In this document: positions 1 through 5,220 of the stretch, in pieces
Layout: every line of letters starts with the position of its first letter
Numbering within the stretch: position 1 is the stretch's first letter
From: Paraktedonobacter sp036384215
GTDB lineage: Bacteria > Chloroflexota > Ktedonobacteria > Ktedonobacterales > Ktedonobacteraceae
Reading direction: 5' to 3'
Length of the DNA: 8,464 bases
NCBI GenBank assembly: GCA_036384215.1
Contig: DASVMX010000487.1
Location: forward strand, 1 to 8,464
Position numbers and translations under genes: made by a program
The notes under the pieces: generated by a model
Told to the model about the DNA's origin: nothing
What the model saw: only the letters and a program-made list of their open reading frames with translations
Databases searched by the model: none

Positions 1-42
1 ATTTCCCCGACCTCTCTTTGCTTCTACCTGTTCAGCGCTTAT

Positions 43-870
43 TTACACCGCCCGCCCGCCAGTGATTTCCAGCACGTGGCCAGAGACATAGTTGGAGAGG
101 TCGGAGGCCAGGAATAACATGGGGCCAGCGGCTTCTTCGGGAGTGCCGGGGCGACCCAGGGGAATGAGCATGGGGGCCATCTGGCGCATGGTGTCGGGCA
201 CGCCGAGGGCGACATCCACGCCAGCGCGCCGGGTAGTTTCGCCGCTCTCTTTGGGAGCAGTCAGACGCGTCTCAATGAAGCCGTAGCAGACCGCGTTGGC
301 CTGGATGTTGTAGCGCCCCCATTCTTTGGCGATGGTTTTGGTGACGCCTACGATGCCCGCCTTGGCCGCGGAATAGTTGACCTGGCCGGCGTTGCCATAG
401 ACGCCTGAGACCGAAGAGACATTGACGATCTTGCGCGCGTTGGCGTGCCCGTTCGCCGCCTGCTCGCGCTTCGCGGCGTCGCGCAGATAGGTTGATGCTT
501 CACGCAGGATGCGGAACGGGGCGGTGAGATGCACATCAAGCATGGCGTACCACTGCTGATCAGTCATATTCTGGATAACCGCGTCCCAGGTATAGCCGGC
601 ATTGTTCACGATAATGTCGAAGCCGCCGAAGCTGTCCAGCGTGGCCGAGATGAGCTGCTTTGGAAAGGCGGAATCGGTGACATCGCCTGCAACGACGACG
701 GCTTTCCCGCCAGTATTGCGAATAGCAGCAGCCGTCTCCTCCGCCGGAGCCGGATCGAGGTCGCTCACCACAACAGCAGCTCCATGCTCCGCAAAGAGTT
801 TTGCCGCCGCGGCCCCAATGCCGCGCCCGGAGCCCGTCAAAATAGCAATTTTTCCGTCGAGTAAGCCCAT
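43..870 (-). CDS. Short-chain dehydrogenase/reductase, FabG-like (3-oxoacyl-ACP reductase family)
   Basis: A 275-residue classical SDR, a cytosolic NAD(P)(H)-dependent oxidoreductase with a Rossmann fold. The dinucleotide motif TGSGRGIG is at residues 12-19, an acidic residue closes the second strand (D37 in VSDLD, often a sign of NAD(H) preference), D63 lies in the GDV motif and NNAG is at 89-92. The active site shows S153, Y166 and K170 with the expected S-Y spacing of 13. Two positions deviate from the FabG pattern. The usual catalytic Asn of 'VNLTG' is His114 (DVHLTAPF), and the usual PG after the catalytic helix is YG (CYGFIETRLT). An insertion at about 205-235 enlarges the substrate lid. 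AAGGA at 881-885 precedes the ATG by 10 nt. The gene lies 236 nt from the AraC gene and is probably transcribed separately. The fold is certain; the substrate is not. FabG-like, alcohol or hydroxyacyl-CoA dehydrogenase activity are all possible. Confidence 0.93.
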   Translation of the reverse strand: MGLLDGKIAILTGSGRGIGAAAAKLFAEHGAAVVVSDLDPAPAEETAAAIRNTGGKAVVVAGDVTDSAFPKQLISATLDSFGGFDIIVNNAGYTWDAVIQNMTDQQWYAMLDVHLTAPFRILREASTYLRDAAKREQAANGHANARKIVNVSSVSGVYGNAGQVNYSAAKAGIVGVTKTIAKEWGRYNIQANAVCYGFIETRLTAPKESGETTRRAGVDVALGVPDTMRQMAPMLIPLGRPGTPEEAAGPMLFLASDLSNYVSGHVLEITGGRAV

Positions 871-895
871 ATTTTTTCATTCCTTTCGCGCTACA

Positions 896-911
896 TGGCA
901 ATAATATGCCA
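896..911. repeat. Short inverted repeat upstream of the SDR gene (possible operator)
   Basis: TGGCA-N6-TGCCA is a perfect 5-bp inverted repeat around ATAATA, 26-41 nt upstream of the SDR start, in an AT-rich stretch (about 871-950) that stands out from the GC-rich surroundings. On the minus strand the repeat encloses TATTAT, a possible -10 box, but no convincing -35 is seen at the right distance. An operator for a repressor is inferred and the arms are short. The rest of 871-1106 shows no gene and no hairpin with a U-tract. Confidence 0.3.
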
Positions 912-1106
912 ATAAGGATGCTTTTATTCTACAATAAAGGCTGAGAGTTTGTTGGAATGAAGAGACTGACTTACTTCCATCACCGGGAACGATTCATAGC
1001 ATCGGGATGGTTTGGCAGGCAAGGATAGCTCACCTCGGCGCCTGGCCTTAACAGGGGGCGGAAGATGAGGGTGATGGGTAGCCTTTCTCTGCTTCTGTAT
1101 CGCCCC

Positions 1107-1922
1107 TCATAACAAAGGCAGCCCCATCACCAGTGGCGGGTCGGTCAGGCGTGGGGGGTGCAGGACGAGATCGGGGTCTCCTGCAATGTGGCCGTTGCGG
1201 ATAATCAGCGGGCCGGCGTTGTTGCCGAGCAACTGCTTTTCGCCCGGCAGCAGAGCCGAGCGATGATCCGAAGTCGCGGGGAAGGCCGCAGCCCGCAGGT
1301 AGTAAGTGCCATCGGCCACGCCGTGGAGCAGATAGAAACCCGGCGCGCCCAATCTGGTGCAGCGCGCGGGCCTGCCCTGTGGAATGGGGCTGGTGAACAG
1401 GCCGACGTAGATCGTACCCTGAAAGCTCGCGGGCGCGCTAATGCGGCCTGCAAGCGTGTTTCTCCTCAGCAGACCGGAGGAGAGCATGGGCGCGGGCTCG
1501 TCCTGTGTTATGAGCAGCGGCTCAAATTCGTGCGCGCGCTGGCGCAGGAGACGCGGAGGCAGGCCGACCAGTTGCGCGAAACGGCTGGTAAAAGAGCTGG
1601 TACTGGTAAAGCCCACTTCAAAGCAAATATCGGTAACGCTGAGCGGAGTCGCCAAAAGTAAGCGCCGGGCTGCCTGAAAACGCAGCGCCGAGAGAAATTC
1701 GCCAGGTGGAATCCCGATCATGCGGCGGAAGACGCGGTTGAAGTGAAAAGGGCTGAGGCAGGCAATTGAGGCCAGGTCTTCAAGATTCAGAGGCTCGTCC
1801 AGGTGCGTGTGCATGGCCTGGATAGTGCGCTCAATGGCCTGTGTATGAGCGGCGAAGGTCGTCTCGCGCGCCCCGTATTCAGCGAAAACAGGTTCAGCAA
1901 AAATAGGCATGGCTGTCTGCAT
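1107..1922 (-). CDS. AraC-family transcriptional regulator with N-terminal HTH and beta-rich C-terminal domain
   Basis: A 271-residue protein. Residues 26-130 form a complete AraC/XylS DNA-binding domain. The first helix-turn-helix is around 45-70 (LNLEDLASIACLSPFHFNRV) and the second around 93-120 (PLSVTDICFEVGFTSTSSF), followed by the typical GLPPRLLRQRA end. Most family members carry this domain at the C-terminus; here it is N-terminal. After a linker (about 135-160), residues 165-271 look beta-rich (GTIYVGLF, GFYLLHGVADGTYYLRAAAF, a Pro-rich end). This resembles a small carboxypeptidase-regulatory or transthyretin-like sandwich and may be the sensor or dimerisation part. The frame stays open upstream to 2147, but that stretch crosses a strong hairpin and lacks a good ribosome site. 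The ATG at 1922 has GAAGGAAG 6-8 nt upstream, so it was chosen. Its targets are unknown. It may regulate itself or the SDR gene downstream. Confidence 0.88.
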   Translation of the reverse strand: MQTAMPIFAEPVFAEYGARETTFAAHTQAIERTIQAMHTHLDEPLNLEDLASIACLSPFHFNRVFRRMIGIPPGEFLSALRFQAARRLLLATPLSVTDICFEVGFTSTSSFTSRFAQLVGLPPRLLRQRAHEFEPLLITQDEPAPMLSSGLLRRNTLAGRISAPASFQGTIYVGLFTSPIPQGRPARCTRLGAPGFYLLHGVADGTYYLRAAAFPATSDHRSALLPGEKQLLGNNAGPLIIRNGHIAGDPDLVLHPPRLTDPPLVMGLPLL

Positions 1923-1928
1923 AATCTT

Positions 1929-1936
1929 CTTCCTTC
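1929..1936 (-). promoter_or_regulatory. Ribosome binding site that fixes the AraC gene start
   Basis: GAAGGAAG on the minus strand, with the AAGGA core ending 8 nt before ATG 1922. It supports the 271-residue form over the 346-residue open frame, whose upstream Met candidates have no comparable site. Confidence 0.6.
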
Positions 1937-1999
1937 TATCTACAACAGAACTCTCCTCTCCGACATATTCCTCCTGACCCCTGCGCAGGCGGCAATTGG

Positions 2000-2029
2000 A
2001 TTTTACTGTAACCCGAATGGGGTCACTAA
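2000..2029 (-). promoter_or_regulatory. Weak candidate promoter for the AraC gene
   Basis: On the minus strand TAAAAT (2005-2000, five of six to the -10 consensus) lies 18 nt after TTAGTG (2029-2024, a poor -35). A poor -35 would fit an activator- or repressor-controlled promoter. It lies about 80 nt upstream of the AraC start. An imperfect palindrome at 2008-2026 covers the spacer. Confidence 0.25.
2008..2026. repeat. Imperfect palindrome between the candidate -35 and -10 boxes of the AraC gene
   Basis: GTAACCC-GAATG-GGGTCAC has 7-bp arms with one mismatch (a G/T wobble as RNA). Its position in the spacer of the weak candidate promoter would suit an operator. AraC proteins usually bind direct repeats, so another regulator or chance is possible. 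Confidence 0.3.
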
Positions 2030-2074
2030 CGGAGGCCAGCTCCATAGTACTACTTTGGCAGTTTCTCACAGGGT

Positions 2075-2093
2075 GCAGGGGCAGCGCCCCTGC
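2075..2093. repeat. Hairpin 1 of a three-hairpin cluster (8-bp stem, 3-nt loop)
   Basis: GCAGGGGC-AGC-GCCCCTGC is a perfect inverted repeat with a very GC-rich stem. It is the first of three hairpins within 91 nt between the AraC gene and the KOW gene. No U-tract follows on either strand, so it is not called an intrinsic terminator. Confidence 0.8.
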
Positions 2094-2099
2094 CGGAGC

Positions 2100-2114
2100 G
2101 CGAGGTGTCCTCGC
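2100..2114. repeat. Hairpin 2 of a three-hairpin cluster (6-bp stem, 3-nt loop)
   Basis: GCGAGG-TGT-CCTCGC is a perfect inverted repeat, 6 nt after hairpin 1. On the plus strand it is followed by AAAAA. On the minus strand the matching TTTTT comes before the stem, the wrong order for a terminator of the leftward operon. Confidence 0.75.
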
Positions 2115-2128
2115 AAAAACCTTGTTTC

Positions 2129-2165
2129 TTTCGTTTTGCGCCGCCACAGGCGGCGCAAAACGAAA
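2129..2165. repeat. Hairpin 3: perfect 17-bp inverted repeat with 3-nt loop
   Basis: The arm TTTCGTTTTGCGCCGCC (2129-2145) pairs perfectly with 2149-2165 around the loop ACA. Chance occurrence of a 17-bp perfect stem with a 3-nt loop is very unlikely. It lies 69 nt past the stop codon of the leftward KOW gene and upstream of the AraC gene. It could end or stabilise the operon transcript, but neither side has a run of T directly after the stem, so a classic Rho-independent terminator is not supported. With hairpins 1 and 2 it looks like a REP-like intergenic palindromic unit. Confidence 0.85.
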
Positions 2166-2234
2166 ACTAACGAAGTAGAGATAGAAGGGGAGCCTGCACG
2201 AGTTGAAAGGTAACTGTTTATCCTTGTGTATAAT

Positions 2235-3242
2235 TCAGCCTATGCGTTCGAGGACGGGTAGCGGGACGACCAGTTGCGAGCCGTCTTCCAGGCGCACGCG
2301 GGCGGCGCGGGCGTGGATGCCGGAGGGAAAGCGCTGGTTGTGCGAGAATAAATAGTCGATCTGGCCGATCACGCCTTCGTAGCTACCGCTGCACACGCGC
2401 ACCAGGGCGCCAACCGCCAGCTCGGTTTCGGGCTTGAGAGCGAGCGGACTCTCCTCCTGTTCTGCGGGGGTCAGCGAGATCAGCAATTCGGGATAGATGC
2501 CCGCGCTGAGCGCGGTTGCACCGGAGAGCAGCACAATTTTTCCCTGGTGCTTATCCAGCAAATTGAGGGTACGTGTGGGCATGGCAATGGTGCCCAGACC
2601 TTCGGTGAGCATAACCGTCAGCGGCGGCAGGTGGGGGAGCAGGAGTTCTACATTCGCGCAGCGCAGGAGATCGATCAGGTTGGTGCGCACAAAGCTCTCG
2701 AAGTCGCGGGACGAGATGCTACTTGCAACCACTCCAGCGATGCCCGAGTTAATCGCTTGCTGGAGCATGGCCAGGTTGAGCGGACCGGGCACCACCAGAA
2801 TTGCGCCAGGTGGAATGCGGCCCGCCGGTCCCGACTGGACCTGTGCCTGCCAGATTATCAGAGGGCCAGTCACCTGGCGGCCAGCGCCAAGCGCGCCGGA
2901 GACAATTGCGACCTGTCCTTCGATGACCACGCCGCCGCGGCCAGTCACGCCGACCACCAGACCTCTCAGGCCAGCCACAAGCAAGCTGTTTGGGGACAGC
3001 GCGTGGCTGCCGCTCGCGCCTGGCAAGCGAGATTCGCTCCCGGCGGAGGGCAGGGAGAGGCGTGGTACGTATGGCAGCGCCGGGCGAATCTCGCTGCGCG
3101 CCAGGCGTATAACTGGTTGATCCGGCTCGACAGGCGCTCCCGGCTGGACCAGCGGGACGCCGCGCAGATCATAGCCACCAGGCCAGCGCTCGCGCCGCAC
3201 CCCGATGCGCGGAATCAGGGATGACCCTAGCGGATAACTCAC
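2235..3242 (-). CDS. KOW-like domain protein of unknown function, encoded with the MutL-family ATPase
   Basis: A 335-residue protein that I cannot assign to a characterised function. The N-terminus (LIPRIGVRRERWPGGYDLRG, then PLVQPGAPVEPDQPVIRL) reads like a beta-barrel or hammerhead fold. A low-complexity linker with Ser, Pro and Gly spans about 52-85. Residues 91-185 contain Gly/Val-rich strands (GLRGLVVGVTGRGGVVIEG) and an alpha/beta piece (PGAILVVPGPLNLAMLQQAI, GIAGVVASS). Residues 278-298 (GALVRVCSGSYEGVIGQIDYL) match a KOW/SH3-like barrel, as in NusG or ribosomal proteins that bind RNA or protein. There is no signal peptide and no clear membrane helix. The open frame extends to 3419 inside the MutL gene, but those residues are Arg/Cys-rich out-of-frame sequence. 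The GTG at 3242 with GAGGTGG upstream is preferred. It is the last gene of the three-gene block. A nucleic-acid or protein-binding role is inferred. Confidence 0.82.
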   Translation of the reverse strand: MSYPLGSSLIPRIGVRRERWPGGYDLRGVPLVQPGAPVEPDQPVIRLARSEIRPALPYVPRLSLPSAGSESRLPGASGSHALSPNSLLVAGLRGLVVGVTGRGGVVIEGQVAIVSGALGAGRQVTGPLIIWQAQVQSGPAGRIPPGAILVVPGPLNLAMLQQAINSGIAGVVASSISSRDFESFVRTNLIDLLRCANVELLLPHLPPLTVMLTEGLGTIAMPTRTLNLLDKHQGKIVLLSGATALSAGIYPELLISLTPAEQEESPLALKPETELAVGALVRVCSGSYEGVIGQIDYLFSHNQRFPSGIHARAARVRLEDGSQLVVPLPVLERIG

Positions 3243-3248
3243 AACACA

Positions 3249-3256
3249 CCACCTCA
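3249..3256 (-). promoter_or_regulatory. Ribosome binding site that fixes the KOW gene start
   Basis: TGAGGTGG on the minus strand, with its GAGG core 9 nt before GTG 3242. This start removes the 59-codon extension that would overlap the MutL gene by 89 nt. Confidence 0.5.
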
Positions 3257-3330
3257 CCAGTTGTACATATTGCTGATGCGCTCCGTCTGACCTGTTCGCT
3301 ACCGTTGACGCGTTCCCGTTTACGTTCCGT

Positions 3331-5160
3331 CTACGCGCCCATGATCTGCATCCATTGGAGCAGGCGCGCCTGGCGCTCGGCGTCGTTCTGGGACAGCACC
3401 AGGGGCCGCCCGCGTGCATCGATCACCAGACCTACCAGGCCGCCGTCGATCTCCTCGGCAGCACGCGCGCGTTCGCCCGGTCCCAGGCCCACGTCGACCG
3501 TGGGGGCGGGATAGAGCGAGAGCAGCGCCTGCTCGTTGACCTGGAGCGACACCACTTCGATTGAGCCGCTGGCGACATCGACCGATACTTTGCGCCCGTT
3601 GCTGTATTCGACATCGACCTTGAGCGCGGTCTGGCCGGGCGGCAGATTGCCGAAAGGCACGACACACGTTCCCAGGCGATGGAGCACCGCGTCATTCTCA
3701 TTAACCTGAACTGCCGCGACCGGCGCGACGGTTGCCACCGCGCCCAGTTGCGAGATCAACATGGTGCGGTCCAGCACCATCGAGGTAACTCCGCGCGGCT
3801 GCAGGGCGTCAAGGAGAAGCAGCATGGCCTGCCCGTACTTGGGGGTATGGGCCAGCACCCCGCCGGTGGCCAGGATCAGGTCGGCGTTAAACTGCGAGCT
3901 GTTGACATGCGCGCCTGACTCCACGGTCAGGATAATTGCCTCGCGGGCGAAGGCCTGAGCGATTTGTAGATCGCGCTGACTGGTAGGCACAACCTGGGGG
4001 TGCATCATGCGGTTCATGACATACTGGCGCAGTTCGTCTTCGCTGATCTCAAAGGGCAGCCAGCGCGCCACGCGCTGTCGGCCCACCTGTTGCAGAATCG
4101 CCCCGATGTTCGGGCCGACCCCGATGCCCGCGTTAACCATAGGGATAAATTCGCCGCGCTCGCCGCCCATCATCACCGAGGTCGTCGAAGCGCCAACGTC
4201 CACCGCGGTCACGTTCATGGCGTAATGGTGAGCCAGGAAACGTACCAGGCTGCTCAGGGAGCCCGCCGCCCCCACCGGGGCGGCGGGCGACCAGGAGCGC
4301 ATCTGCTCGTAGCCCGGCACCTGCTGGATGACATCGCGTTCGTAGAGAGCCGTGGAAGCCATGCTTACTGGCCCCAACTGTTTCAGCGAGGAGAGCGTCT
4401 CAACGCGCGTCACCTCGGCCTGCCCCTGGAGCATACGCCGGACCGCCTCGACATATTGGGGCGCGCCCGCGTAGAGCACCGGGAAGGGCTTGGCACGCGT
4501 CAGACCTTGCTTCTGCTGATCCTGTAAGGCGTTCGTGACCAACTGGCAGGCCTCCTGGAGAGGAGCCGCCTCGGCTGGCGTCTCCGCCAGGCCCACGATC
4601 AGCGCGGCGTGCGGCTGGAGTTCGCGCATACTCTGGAGCTGGCGCTCCCATTCCAGCCGAATCCGCTCAGATGTCCACGGCCCCTGACCGCTGCCGTGCG
4701 CGGAACTGTAAGCGGGCGAAGGAATAGCGTGGGTCTCCGCGTAAAGGCCAGAAATGGCCTGCTTGGCCAGTTCAGCCAGTTGCGGCGAGACCGCGCCCAG
4801 CACAACCATGCGAATCGGCCCACCGGCGCTAATGGCCGTGACAAACAGATCGACGCCATCGCCGGTCATCTGTTGAGGTGAGAGGATACGCCCTTTCTTT
4901 GAAACAAAGCGATGGCCCGTAATCCTCTCGATCTCCTCAACCGCCTGGATAATTCCCTGTGTAATATCCTTGTGGGGGGCTGCCGCGGTCGTCGGAGCCT
5001 CACCACGAGCCATCAGGCGATATTGCCCCTCCACCAGACCCAGCAGCGAAACTTTGGTTACAACGGTACCGCAGTCAGCTACCAGAATGGCCCTGGCGGC
5101 CTCTGGATCGTACTTACCCGCCGGGCTTTGTGTTTCCCCCAGAGAGAAATCTGTCTGCAT
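3331..5160 (-). CDS. MutL/GlmL-family ASKHA ATPase with C-terminal beta-rich extension
   Basis: A 609-residue cytosolic protein of the glutamate-mutase MutL/GlmL family (actin/Hsp70-type ATPase fold). The phosphate-1 loop is at 29-36 (DCGTVVTK), the phosphate-2 loop at about 319-329 (AVDVGASTTSV) and the adenosine motif at 429-438 (ILATGGVLAH). Between them are the family's conserved helices and a GIGVGPNIGAIL stretch at about 345-356. After residue 485 a beta-rich tail follows (RLGTCVVPFGNLPPGQTALK, VDVASGSIEVVSL, VGLGPGERARA, GLVGLVIDARGRPLVLS). This makes the protein longer than the roughly 460-residue clostridial GlmL as I remember it. In clostridia MutL is encoded between the GlmS and GlmE subunits; neither is present here. 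AAGGA (5171-5167) abuts the ATG at 5166 but is ideally placed, at 6 nt, for the second ATG at 5160, which is used. Middle gene of the block. The family call is firm, but an actual mutase-chaperone role is doubtful. Confidence 0.9.
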   Translation of the reverse strand: MQTDFSLGETQSPAGKYDPEAARAILVADCGTVVTKVSLLGLVEGQYRLMARGEAPTTAAAPHKDITQGIIQAVEEIERITGHRFVSKKGRILSPQQMTGDGVDLFVTAISAGGPIRMVVLGAVSPQLAELAKQAISGLYAETHAIPSPAYSSAHGSGQGPWTSERIRLEWERQLQSMRELQPHAALIVGLAETPAEAAPLQEACQLVTNALQDQQKQGLTRAKPFPVLYAGAPQYVEAVRRMLQGQAEVTRVETLSSLKQLGPVSMASTALYERDVIQQVPGYEQMRSWSPAAPVGAAGSLSSLVRFLAHHYAMNVTAVDVGASTTSVMMGGERGEFIPMVNAGIGVGPNIGAILQQVGRQRVARWLPFEISEDELRQYVMNRMMHPQVVPTSQRDLQIAQAFAREAIILTVESGAHVNSSQFNADLILATGGVLAHTPKYGQAMLLLLDALQPRGVTSMVLDRTMLISQLGAVATVAPVAAVQVNENDAVLHRLGTCVVPFGNLPPGQTALKVDVEYSNGRKVSVDVASGSIEVVSLQVNEQALLSLYPAPTVDVGLGPGERARAAEEIDGGLVGLVIDARGRPLVLSQNDAERQARLLQWMQIMGA

Positions 5161-5166
5161 CTGCAT

Positions 5167-5171
5167 TCCTT
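5167..5171 (-). promoter_or_regulatory. Ribosome binding site that decides between two in-frame ATGs of the MutL gene
   Basis: AAGGA on the minus strand is immediately adjacent to ATG 5166 (0 nt, too close to work well) and 6 nt from ATG 5160 (optimal). The protein therefore most likely begins MQTDFSLGE rather than MQMQTDFSLGE. Confidence 0.6.
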
Positions 5172-5220
5172 TTTATGTTGGCACGAGCTCAACGTTCAGC
5201 GGGCTACGCGACAACTCCGG

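Noticed and set aside
1940..1966. Eight-codon leader frame (MSERRVLL) upstream of the AraC gene, with AGGAGG before it
   Set aside because: AGGAGG is only 3 nt from the ATG, too close for efficient initiation. There is no run of regulatory codons and no attenuator-type hairpin after it. Probably chance in a purine-rich leader.
1923..2147. 75-residue N-terminal extension of the AraC protein
   Set aside because: It reads through the hairpin cluster, is Arg/Ser/Cys-rich without family resemblance, and lacks a ribosome site, while ATG 1922 has a good one.
2129..2165. Intrinsic terminator for the three-gene block
   Set aside because: The stem is very strong, but on the minus strand the bases after it are GAAACAAGG, and the TTTTT comes only 9 nt later. 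It is kept as a hairpin and not called a terminator.
3243..3419. 59-residue N-terminal extension of the KOW protein
   Set aside because: It overlaps the end of the MutL gene in another frame, and its composition is that of shadow sequence. GTG 3242 has a fitting Shine-Dalgarno.
4000..4527. Plus-strand open frame of 175 codons opposite the MutL gene
   Set aside because: It is His/Arg/Ala-rich antisense sequence without a recognisable domain, fully covered by a confident gene on the other strand.
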